9,512 nucleotides of DNA, taken from Oribacterium sp. (GTDB taxonomy: Bacteria; Bacillota_A; Clostridia; Lachnospirales; Lachnospiraceae). Positions 1-5,640 of the stretch are shown here, one piece after another. Below the pieces are notes generated by a model, which saw only the letters and a list, made by a program, of their open reading frames with translations, was not told the DNA's origin and did not search any database. The position numbers and the translations under genes were made by a program. The stretch lies in the NCBI GenBank assembly GCA_017940955.1, contig JAGAXP010000136.1, positions 1 through 9,512 of the forward strand, read 5' to 3'. Position 1 is the first letter of the stretch; every line of letters begins with the position of its first letter.

Positions 1-39
1 AAAGCATTGAATTAAATCCCATGGAAAGGAGCCCAGATT

Positions 40-198
40 ATGAGTAGTAATGATGATGAGTTTTTTGATATGTTCATGATGGGAATGTTCGATGACCATA
101 GTTCACCCAAAAGAGGCGGTGGAGGATGTGCGGGGTGCATCTTTCTTACGATATGTGTTTCTGCTTTGTTTAAGGTCCTGTTGAATTCTATAGTTTGA
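40..198 (+). CDS. small putative membrane protein, unknown function (52 aa)
   Basis: A short reading frame of 52 codons starts at ATG 40 behind a good ribosome binding site, AAAGGAG at 25-31 with 8 nt spacing, and ends at TGA 196-198. The N-terminal half is acidic and rich in Met/Phe (SSNDDEFFDMFMMGMFDDH). A KRGGGGCAGC glycine/cysteine linker follows. The C-terminal ~20 residues are hydrophobic (IFLTICVSALFKVLLNSIV) and could form one membrane helix. A hairpin lies directly behind the stop codon. I do not recognise the family. It points toward the convergent WYL gene and shows no link in function to it. The gene call rests on the ribosome binding site, the compact frame and the terminator. 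A chance frame remains possible. Confidence 0.6.
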   Translation: MSSNDDEFFDMFMMGMFDDHSSPKRGGGGCAGCIFLTICVSALFKVLLNSIV

Positions 199-200
199 GT

Positions 201-226
201 AAGAGGCTGGAATGTGTCAGCCTCTT
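201..226. terminator. hairpin between convergent genes, probable bidirectional terminator
   Basis: AAGAGGCTG (201-209) pairs perfectly with CAGCCTCTT (218-226) around an 8-nt loop. The hairpin starts 3 nt after the stop of the small rightward gene and overlaps the stop codon of the leftward WYL gene. The following rightward run ATTTA is only weakly T-rich, so termination efficiency is uncertain. Confidence 0.6.
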
Positions 227-1211
227 ATTTACTGTATTCCCTTAATCCGTAGTAATAATATTTTCTAATACGTTCTTTTAATGATTCCGGTTCCAGCACC
301 AAGGCATCCCGGCCAAAACGCTTGAAGTATTCTTCCAGCTGCAGCTCAGGCCAGTCGAAATGATACAGGTCACCTTCTATATTTGTAACAATCGGTCTGT
401 TTTTTGTCACTACTTTGAACTTCTTAACTCCATATTCGGTCATTCTTACAACCGCATGTATGTTAGGTGATACTGAATGGGGACTCCTTACAGCTTTCTC
501 CCGCAGTTCTTTTAAGATTCCATCATCAACAACGAACTTGTCTGATGTTACAAAAACACTCCTTAACCTTGAGACCCGGAATGTCCTTGGTTTTTGGATT
601 TTTCTGTCCATACACAGAAGGTAATTACATTGTTCCTCTTTTGACGGAGCTATGACATAGGGCTCAACATAGTAAGACTGTTCCTCTCCGGAAGTTGTGT
701 TGGTGAATGACATTACACGGTGTTCTTTAAGTGCTTTCTTTATATCTTCATAGGTGTCTTTAAATATAATGGCTTCCCTTTCGCTTCTCGGAATCGACAG
801 ATAGGAATTGAACATGTCCTTGAGATACTGGGAAAGGGAGATATCCTTAAGCAGGTTGTTTTCTATGATCCTGATTATTCCATAAGAGGATCCGCTGACA
901 GTAAGGCTTAAGGCAATGTTTTTACTGCTATGTTTGTCATCGGGTTTTACATAGGTGCTTATGATCTTTTCGGCGATAAGCTCCGCATCCTTGTCATCTA
1001 TTGATGTCATACGTTTAAGGTCATTTATGATATTTAAGAGGAGATGTTCACTGTCATGCCGGTACTGATCGAAATAGTTTATTATCAGTGTTTTAAGAAA
1101 GGCATTAAGGTTTACTGAACCATCCTTTTTCCGGAATTCAAACAGTTCAGCATCATATATAAGCCTTGCCCTGGTATCCTCGGAAAGATAGATTTTATAT
1201 TTCTCAGTCAT
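225..1211 (-). CDS. WYL-domain transcriptional regulator with RHH-like N-terminus (328 aa)
   Basis: Likely the ligand-sensing regulator of the divergent RNA-repair unit. The WYL domain spans about residues 155-220: the signature YVEPYVI is at 181-187, followed by NYLLCMDRK and PRTFRVSRL (209-216). A WCX-like C-terminal region follows at 250-320. The N-terminus (MTEKYKIYLSEDTRARLIYD, then two helices to ~50) has the strand-helix-helix pattern of ribbon-helix-helix DNA-binding domains rather than the usual HTH of WYL proteins. Residues 97-140 look like a second such half. The frame is open to 1268, but I chose ATG 1211 because AGAGAGG lies 5 nt upstream and the extra 19 residues look like translated promoter. 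Known WYL proteins bind nucleic-acid-type or nucleotide ligands and act as repressors or activators. That it controls the Y RNA/Ro/RtcB unit is inferred from the divergent position. Confidence 0.85.
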   Translation of the reverse strand: MTEKYKIYLSEDTRARLIYDAELFEFRKKDGSVNLNAFLKTLIINYFDQYRHDSEHLLLNIINDLKRMTSIDDKDAELIAEKIISTYVKPDDKHSSKNIALSLTVSGSSYGIIRIIENNLLKDISLSQYLKDMFNSYLSIPRSEREAIIFKDTYEDIKKALKEHRVMSFTNTTSGEEQSYYVEPYVIAPSKEEQCNYLLCMDRKIQKPRTFRVSRLRSVFVTSDKFVVDDGILKELREKAVRSPHSVSPNIHAVVRMTEYGVKKFKVVTKNRPIVTNIEGDLYHFDWPELQLEEYFKRFGRDALVLEPESLKERIRKYYYYGLREYSK

Positions 1212-1228
1212 GGTAACCTCTCTTATTA

Positions 1229-1292
1229 GGGGTTGTATAATATCTATATTATATCTAATAAACAACATATATCACATTAAAATGGGGTTGTA
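1229..1292. repeat. direct repeat GGGGTTGTA, two copies, candidate operator of the WYL regulator
   Basis: GGGGTTGTA occurs at 1229-1237 and again at 1284-1292, exactly 55 bp apart (about five helical turns) and followed by similar AT-rich sequence (TAATAT and AATAAT). Both copies lie in the divergent intergenic region. The first covers the expected start point of the regulator gene. The second lies about 60 bp upstream of the expected start of the Y RNA transcript. The spacing and position suit a regulator binding both promoters. Binding itself is inferred. Confidence 0.45.
1236..1253. promoter_or_regulatory. 18-bp palindrome within the regulator promoter
   Basis: TATAATAT and ATATTATA are perfect inverted arms around CT. 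The arms contain minus-strand -10-like hexamers. One is TATTAT at 1242-1237, with TTGTTT 17 bp upstream at 1265-1260, which would start transcription near 1230, about 19 nt before the WYL start codon. An AT-only palindrome can arise by chance, so the operator role is weakly supported. Confidence 0.4.
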
Positions 1293-1335
1293 AATAATTT
1301 TCAATCTGCATCTTTTTATCACCTATATATTGGAT

Positions 1336-1348
1336 TATGATTAAATCA
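1336..1348 (+). promoter_or_regulatory. candidate -10 region of the Y RNA transcript
   Basis: TATGAT (1336-1341) is one base from the TATAAT consensus and would place the transcript start near 1348, just ahead of the first Y RNA stem at 1356. It overlaps a short palindrome TGATT-A-AATCA (1338-1348). No good -35 hexamer is visible at 16-18 bp spacing, which suits an activator-dependent promoter. I saw no sigma54-type TGGCAC/TTGC element of the kind used by RtcR-controlled operons. Confidence 0.35.
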
Positions 1349-1355
1349 CAAACAA

Positions 1356-1463
1356 AAGACACATACAGCAATTTACAGGATAGCTAAGTGGTTAAGCACC
1401 GGAAGATTAATCCGGAGACCGTGGGTTCGACTCCCACTCCGGCCGAAAGGCGTACCGTGTCTT
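1356..1463 (+). ncRNA. Y RNA-like RNA 1 with tRNA-like module (YrlA type)
   Basis: The ends form a stem, AAGACAC (1356-1362) with GTGTCTT (1457-1463), followed by TAC/GTA (1364-1366/1452-1454). Inside lies a tRNA-like core: GGA/TCC (1378-1380/1438-1440) as a shortened acceptor; TA at the positions of U8 and A9; D-arm GCT/AGC (1383-1385/1395-1397) with the GG pair at 1390-1391; anticodon-type arm CCGGA/TCCGG (1399-1403/1411-1415) with a 7-nt loop AGATTAA; 5-nt variable loop; T-arm GTGGG/CCCAC with loop TTCGACT (1426-1432). A GCC-GAAA-GGC hairpin (1442-1451) precedes the 3' stem. Bacterial Y RNAs next to Ro60 genes are known to join a Ro-binding stem to a tRNA-like domain that contacts effectors such as PNPase. 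The adjacent Ro60-like gene supports the same here. Exact ends are not visible. Confidence 0.8.
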
Positions 1464-1476
1464 GTACAATTTTATA

Positions 1477-1558
1477 GAGATACTTACAGCAATTGATGAG
1501 TTTCTTTTACAGAAGATTATGATCGGTTAAAGATGATACCCAAAGGGAAAGGTATCTC
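1477..1558 (+). ncRNA. Y RNA-like RNA 2
   Basis: Terminal stem GAGATAC (1477-1483) with GTATCTC (1552-1558), extended inward by T.G and T-A to 9 pairs. The motif TACAGCAATT (1485-1494) is identical to that of the first RNA. A small CCC-AAA-GGG hairpin (1539-1547) sits before the 3' stem, at the position of GCC-GAAA-GGC in RNA 1. The middle holds a weak hairpin TTCT/AGAA (1502-1505/1511-1514) and a GGTTAAA segment, but no full tRNA-like fold. It follows RNA 1 after a 13-nt linker. The stem sequence differs from RNA 1 while pairing is kept, which supports a real RNA structure. Whether it is a separate molecule or part of one longer transcript cannot be told. Confidence 0.6.
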
Positions 1559-1567
1559 GTTCAGTTT

Positions 1568-1634
1568 AAGATGCCAACAGCAAATTTTAAAATGACTTTA
1601 ACTCATTGAAAACCGGCAACTGCCGGGGCATCTT
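1568..1634 (+). ncRNA. Y RNA-like RNA 3, leader of the Ro60-like gene
   Basis: Terminal stem AAGATGCC (1568-1575) with GGCATCTT (1627-1634), 8 pairs. ACAGCAA (1577-1583) again lies just inside the 5' strand. A central hairpin pairs TTTT/AAAA and AATGA/TCATT (1585-1595/1603-1612) with the 7-nt loop CTTTAAC. A strong CCGGC-AACT-GCCGG hairpin (1613-1626) abuts the 3' stem. The whole folds as a three-way junction. It is followed by TTGTTTTGTT and lies only 29 nt before the ATG of the Ro60-like gene. It could therefore be a third Y RNA, the Ro-binding autoregulatory leader of the mRNA, a partial terminator, or all of these. Confidence 0.55.
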
Positions 1635-1663
1635 GTTTTGTTAAAGAAGAAAGAGGTAGAAAA

Positions 1664-3133
1664 ATGTTAGAGTTCTTAAAGAGAGAATCAAATATTACTT
1701 ATACAGAGAATTGGGCTTCGGCATATGCTTCTACAAATTCAGACTGCCTCGATCTTTTTGCAGCTATTGGAGCACTTAGAAACGCTTCTGATGAAGATAT
1801 AGTTACAAGGTTTAAAAGATCATATGCCGAGGATAAGGATCTCGCCATGAAAACACTGTTCTTTGCCAGGGATATAAGAGGAGGCCTTGGTGAGAGAAGA
1901 GTCTTTAAGGTGATCCTCCGTTATCTTGCCGACTATGAGACCGGTTCCGTTTTAAAGAATATAGAAAACGTAGCGGAATATGGTAGATTTGATGATCTTC
2001 TGGCTTTGATTGGTACGCCGGCGGAAAAGGAAGTATTCTGCTTTATAGAGAAGACTTTAAAAGAAGATATTAAGGCTCTTAATGAGGATCATGAGAATGC
2101 TAATGTTTCCCTCCTGGCAAAGTGGCTTCCCTCAGTAAATACCAGCAACAAAGAAACTGTGCTTATTGCGAAGAAGCTTGCGGGAGCTATCGGGATGACC
2201 GATAAGGAATACAGAAAGACATTATCAGCTTTAAGGGCAAGGATAAAGATTATAGAGAATAATCTCCGAACAAAGGATTATACGTTTGATTATGAGAAGC
2301 AGCCATCAAAGGCACTTTTCAAATACAGACAGGCTTTCTTCAGAAATGATAAGGAAAGATACCAGCATTTTTTAAAGAAGGCAGAAGAGTCCCCGTCAGT
2401 GATGCATACAGGAACGCTCACTCCTTATGACATTATCGCACCTGTAATAAGCAATAAAAAGCTCACGGATGATGAAAGACATGCCATGGACGTAACCTGG
2501 AAGGCACTTCCGGATTATGCCGACTCAGACAACGCCCTTGTGGTAGTTGACGGGTCGGGTTCCATGTATTGGGGTCATGATCCCCTTCCCGTAGCGGTGG
2601 CACAGTCACTTGGGATATATTTTGCGGAAAGGAATAAGGGAGCATTCCATAATCATTTCATCACCTTTTCAAACAGACCAAGGCTTATAGAGATAAAGGG
2701 TGAAGATATCGCTGAAAAGGTACGTTACTGCATGAGCTTCAATGAATGCAGCAATACGAATCTTGAGAAGACATTTTACCTTATTCTTGAAACAGCAGTG
2801 AGAAACAGGCTGACAAAGAAAGATATGCCGGAAAAACTTTACATCATTTCTGATATGGAGTTTGACTCTTGTACATACAACAGAGAGGACACCATATTTG
2901 AGAATGCAAGAAAGAGATTCCGCGAAAAGGGTTATGACCTGCCACAGGTTATTTTCTGGAATGTAAACAGCAGAAATATCCAGCAACCCGTAAAGATGAG
3001 TGATCAGGGAGCAGCACTGGTATCAGGATGTAACCCGCAGATATTTTCAATGTTAAAGGACGGAAACCTTGAACCCTACAGATTTATGATGAGTGTCCTT
3101 TCAGGAGAGCGTTATGAAAGGATCGCTGCATAA
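1664..3133 (+). CDS. Ro60-like RNA-binding protein, DUF2828/TROVE-type domain plus vWA (489 aa)
   Basis: Start ATG 1664 has AAGAGG at 1651-1656 (7 nt spacing). Residues 1-285 form the helical-repeat half, with motifs I associate with the DUF2828 relatives of TROVE: ARDIRGGLGERR (68-79), AEYGRFDDLL (104-113), SLLAKWLPS (149-157), EYRKTLSALR (182-191) and GTLTPYDI (250-257). Residues 290-489 form a von Willebrand A domain with a complete MIDAS site: DGSGS (D296, S298, S300), T365 and D397. Ro60/Rsr proteins are rings that bind Y RNAs and misfolded or damaged RNA, and bacterial Rsr hands substrates to PNPase or other effectors. The tandem Y-like RNAs directly upstream and the RNA ligase 53 nt downstream place this protein in the same role. 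It is closer to DUF2828 than to canonical Rsr, so automatic annotation may call it only DUF2828. No signal peptide; cytoplasmic. Confidence 0.88.
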   Translation: MLEFLKRESNITYTENWASAYASTNSDCLDLFAAIGALRNASDEDIVTRFKRSYAEDKDLAMKTLFFARDIRGGLGERRVFKVILRYLADYETGSVLKNIENVAEYGRFDDLLALIGTPAEKEVFCFIEKTLKEDIKALNEDHENANVSLLAKWLPSVNTSNKETVLIAKKLAGAIGMTDKEYRKTLSALRARIKIIENNLRTKDYTFDYEKQPSKALFKYRQAFFRNDKERYQHFLKKAEESPSVMHTGTLTPYDIIAPVISNKKLTDDERHAMDVTWKALPDYADSDNALVVVDGSGSMYWGHDPLPVAVAQSLGIYFAERNKGAFHNHFITFSNRPRLIEIKGEDIAEKVRYCMSFNECSNTNLEKTFYLILETAVRNRLTKKDMPEKLYIISDMEFDSCTYNREDTIFENARKRFREKGYDLPQVIFWNVNSRNIQQPVKMSDQGAALVSGCNPQIFSMLKDGNLEPYRFMMSVLSGERYERIAA

Positions 3134-3139
3134 AATCTT

Positions 3140-3172
3140 CATAAGGCCGGGATAAATAGTTCCGGCTTTATG
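3140..3172 (+). promoter_or_regulatory. intergenic hairpin just ahead of the rtcB ribosome binding site
   Basis: CATAAGGCCGG (3140-3150) pairs with CCGGCTTTATG (3162-3172) as 11 pairs with one G.U, around an 11-nt loop. It starts 7 nt after the stop of the Ro60-like gene and ends 2 nt before the GAAAGGA of rtcB. No T-run follows, so it is not a simple terminator. It could protect the mRNA, tune rtcB translation or be a processing or protein-binding site. Confidence 0.5.
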
Positions 3173-3186
3173 TGAAAGGAACAGAT

Positions 3187-4404
3187 ATGAAAGCAATAGA
3201 GATAAAAGGAAAAGTCAATACGGCGCTTTGCTATGCGAAGGTTGTAGAAGACGAGGCAATAGAGCAGATAAAAAGAATGTGTGATTTTCCAATGACCGAA
3301 GGCTCAAAAATCAGGATTATGCCTGACGTACATTCAGGTAAAGGATGTACTATCGGTACCACAATGACAATAAAAGACAAAGCAGTACCAAATGTGGTCG
3401 GGGTAGACATTGGGTGTGGGATGTACACCGTTAACCTCGGGAAAAAGGATATCGACCTTGAGAAGTTTGATATGGCAGCTTTTTCCATACCTTCCGGAAT
3501 GGATGTATGGGAAGGAAGGATCGAGAGGTTTGACCTTACGGAATTAAAATGCTACAGGGAACTCAAGAATTCAAAGCGTCTTGAGAGATCCCTCGGGACT
3601 CTTGGCGGAGGAAATCATTTTATTGAGATTGACAGGGCAACAGATGGTACAAATTATCTTGTCATCCATTCCGGATCAAGGAATCTCGGCAAGCAGGTGG
3701 CTGAGATATATCAGACACTTGCTGTGGATCTCGACAAAGGGATCGGAGAGTATCTTGAAGCAAGAGAGGAGATCATAAGAACCTACAAAGAGCAGGGGAG
3801 ACGCAAAGAGATTCAGGCAGCACTAAAAGAGCTTTATGATAAAAAATACAATGAGGGGCCAATGACAATGCCGGAAGACCTTTGCTATCTTACAGGCAGA
3901 TATCTCGATGATTATCTCCATGATGTTGAGATTTGCCAGCGTTTTGCAAAGAGAAACCGTGAAAAGATGGCGGAGATCCTTTTAGAGAAGACCGGATTAT
4001 CATCCGGTGAGGCATTCCATACCATACATAATTACATAGATACTGATGAGATGATATTAAGAAAAGGAGCAATTGCCGCACATAAGGGGGAGAAAGTTCT
4101 TATCCCAATTAATATGAGGGATGGTTCTGTTCTTGCCATAGGAAAAGGAAATCCCGAGTGGAATTATTCGGCACCGCATGGCGCCGGAAGGATAATGTCC
4201 AGAAGCAAAGCTAAGTACAATCTTTCTATGGAGGAATACAGAGAGTCCATGAAAGGCATTTATACTACTTCTATTTGTGAGGCTACCCTTGACGAGGCAC
4301 CGATGGCTTATAAATCTCTTGATGACATAATTGATGTGATAAAGGATTCAGTGGATGTGATAGAGGTAATGAAGCCGATTTATAATTTCAAGGCAGCAAA
4401 TTAA
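3187..4404 (+). CDS. rtcB: RNA-splicing ligase RtcB (405 aa)
   Basis: RtcB joins RNA 2',3'-cyclic phosphate or 3'-phosphate ends to 5'-OH ends, using GTP and Mn2+ through a histidine-GMP intermediate. All signature motifs are present: MPDVHSGKGCTIG (45-57), VGVDIGCGM (71-79, metal ligands D74 and C77), GTLGGGNHFIE (137-147, H144), VIHSGSRNLG (159-168, H161), HNYI (281-284), RKGAIAAHKGE (292-302) and the guanylated histidine in SAPHGAGR (H331). Length fits the short bacterial RtcB class (E. coli is ~408 aa). I chose ATG 3187, with AAAGGA at 3175-3180 and 6 nt spacing. A GTG at 3172 lies in frame but has no ribosome binding site and sits in a hairpin. The gene is co-oriented with the Ro60-like gene and followed by a strong terminator. 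No RtcA cyclase or archease is visible. Likely role: resealing RNAs cut by ribotoxins or stress nucleases. Confidence 0.96.
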   Translation: MKAIEIKGKVNTALCYAKVVEDEAIEQIKRMCDFPMTEGSKIRIMPDVHSGKGCTIGTTMTIKDKAVPNVVGVDIGCGMYTVNLGKKDIDLEKFDMAAFSIPSGMDVWEGRIERFDLTELKCYRELKNSKRLERSLGTLGGGNHFIEIDRATDGTNYLVIHSGSRNLGKQVAEIYQTLAVDLDKGIGEYLEAREEIIRTYKEQGRRKEIQAALKELYDKKYNEGPMTMPEDLCYLTGRYLDDYLHDVEICQRFAKRNREKMAEILLEKTGLSSGEAFHTIHNYIDTDEMILRKGAIAAHKGEKVLIPINMRDGSVLAIGKGNPEWNYSAPHGAGRIMSRSKAKYNLSMEEYRESMKGIYTTSICEATLDEAPMAYKSLDDIIDVIKDSVDVIEVMKPIYNFKAAN

Positions 4405-4405
4405 G

Positions 4406-4450
4406 AATATCCAGGTCATATCTATAAGGTGTGGCCTGGATATTTTTTGT
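4406..4450 (+). terminator. intrinsic terminator of the Ro60-like/rtcB unit
   Basis: AATATCCAGG (4406-4415) pairs with CCTGGATATT (4435-4444), extended inward by TCA/TGG, and is followed by TTTTGT. It begins 2 nt after the rtcB stop codon. This marks the end of the repair operon. Confidence 0.92.
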
Positions 4451-5027
4451 ATAAACAGTTGAGTCGATTTACGATTTTTGAAGATATTGAGCCAATCGAA
4501 CTATAATTTTTATCATATCCTGAACTAAGAAACAATATCGACTAATAATGTATCATATTATACGAGCTCTGAAACAATGTTGTTTTGGGGCTTTATTTTT
4601 ATATTTTAATTTCTCTAAAGTAATCCGTCAACAAATTCAGCTTTTTACAGACTTTTGGTTAAACCGAATCTACATTACGACAATTGAAGAGGTTAACGAG
4701 ACCTTTTTGGATAAAAAAGAGGTAGAAAGTCGCGTTAACTTCTTCAGTTTACGCTAATGCACACAGTATATATCATTTCGCAAAATCCGTGTTTAACGAA
4801 ATGTTAAATAAACATAGTGTTCAATAAACGGCATATGCCATTTGTCGGTTTCGCTATAAACATGTGGTTGATAAAGATGTATGTATGAAATGCTTTTGAA
4901 TTTTTTTATGGTTTTTTACGTTTTGTGTTTATCTACAATATAGATCACGTTGAACATCTGCATAAGCTCGTTGAATACTCATCCGGTCTTTATGAATTGT
5001 TTACTGTCGATTTCTACAAGATGATAG
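4451..5027. other. AT-rich intergenic region, no gene recognised
   Basis: No convincing reading frame. The longest rightward frame (ATG 4548 to 4757, 69 codons) has no ribosome binding site and no recognisable motif. Small symmetric sites include the perfect palindrome GGCATATGCC (4830-4839) and an inverted TTTAAC/GTTAAA pair around GAAAT near 4792-4808. GTTAAC also recurs at about 4692 and 4734. Long T-runs lie at 4900-4920. The region may be degenerate sequence or a long regulatory upstream region for the SH3b gene. Confidence 0.5.
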
Positions 5028-5082
5028 TATAATAATTAACAGTGATATTGTTTTCGGATAGCTAAGTAAATTTTAGGCGAGG
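5028..5082 (+). promoter_or_regulatory. candidate promoter -10 and ribosome binding site of the SH3b gene
   Basis: A perfect TATAAT is at 5028-5033. The -35 position (TGTCGA at 5005-5010) is poor. Transcription would start near 5040. The ribosome binding site AGGCGAGG (5075-5082) is 7 nt from ATG 5090 and only 1 nt from the in-frame ATG 5084, which favours the second start. Confidence 0.45.
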
Positions 5083-5089
5083 TATGAAT

Positions 5090-5635
5090 ATGAGTAACAA
5101 AAAAATCATTTTATCATTGTTGGCTGCATTTGTTCTTTTATCAGCAACTCCTGTATTTGCTGATTGGTATTCCCCTTATACGCCGTATTATTCAGATGGT
5201 TACACTTCTGTTAGTACAGGTGACACTATGTACGTTGTTCTTTGCAATGAGAGTGTTTCGCTTAGATATCTTCCTTCGATGGATTCGGCTGTGATATGTC
5301 AGGTTCCGTTATACGACAGCGTGACATTTTTAGGGGATGTAGGAAACGGGTATCTTCATGTAGATTACAATGGTTATTGTGGTTATATTTTATCTTCGTA
5401 TTTGGATTATTATGAACCACAGATTGCTATATGCCAGTACGGATGGATTGTAAATGTAAATGAATCTGCAAGTTTAAGAAGTCTTCCAAGCACAGATTCA
5501 CCAGCATATCTGCAGATCCCAGCAGGCTCGTTAGTAATGAATATTTGCGATATAAATGATCGGTTCTATGCAGTTCATTATAATGGAATAAAAGGTTACG
5601 TTTTAAAGAGCCTGGTTCAGCTGGATTATAATTAG
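5090..5635 (+). CDS. secreted protein with two SH3b domains (181 aa)
   Basis: The N-terminus MSNKKIILSLLAAFVLLSA-TPVFA is a typical Sec signal peptide with a signal peptidase I site after VFA (residue ~24). A Tyr/Ser/Pro-rich linker follows (DWYSPYTPYYSDGYTS). Two bacterial SH3 (SH3b/SH3_3) repeats make up the rest, about residues 47-106 (SVSLRYLPSMDSAVI ... YNGYCGYILSSYL) and 120-177 (SASLRSLPSTDSPAY ... YNGIKGYVLKSLV). Such domains usually bind peptidoglycan or other cell-wall polymers. No catalytic domain is attached, so this could be a wall-binding accessory, adhesin-like or enzyme-modulating protein. It stands alone, with its own candidate promoter and no co-oriented partner. ATG 5084 is an alternative start adding two residues. 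The function beyond wall binding is not known. Confidence 0.85.
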   Translation: MSNKKIILSLLAAFVLLSATPVFADWYSPYTPYYSDGYTSVSTGDTMYVVLCNESVSLRYLPSMDSAVICQVPLYDSVTFLGDVGNGYLHVDYNGYCGYILSSYLDYYEPQIAICQYGWIVNVNESASLRSLPSTDSPAYLQIPAGSLVMNICDINDRFYAVHYNGIKGYVLKSLVQLDYN

Positions 5636-5640
5636 TCAAT

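Noticed and set aside
1212..1355. sigma54 promoter of the RtcR-controlled type
   Set aside because: No TGGCAC-N5-TTGC-like element found, and no RtcR-like AAA+ activator in the window.
1378..1440. A genuine tRNA gene (would read as anticodon ATT)
   Set aside because: The acceptor stem is only 3 pairs, there is no CCA, position 33 is G, and the element is enclosed by a longer stem next to a Ro60-like gene.
225..1663. Type VI-D CRISPR context suggested by the RHH-WYL regulator
   Set aside because: No Cas13-like gene and no regular repeat-spacer pattern. The three RNA units differ in length and sequence and are better explained as Y RNAs.
3172..3186. GTG 3172 as the rtcB start
   Set aside because: It sits in a hairpin stem without a ribosome binding site, whereas ATG 3187 has AAAGGA at ideal spacing and matches the family's N-terminus.
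4548..4757. 69-codon rightward reading frame
   Set aside because: No ribosome binding site, AT-rich low-complexity composition, no recognisable domain, no conserved neighbour relation.
5056..5067. GGATAGCTAAGT, also found at 1378-1389 in Y RNA 1
   Set aside because: A 12-nt match is expected by chance a few times in a window of this size, and the flanks do not extend the similarity or the tRNA-like fold.
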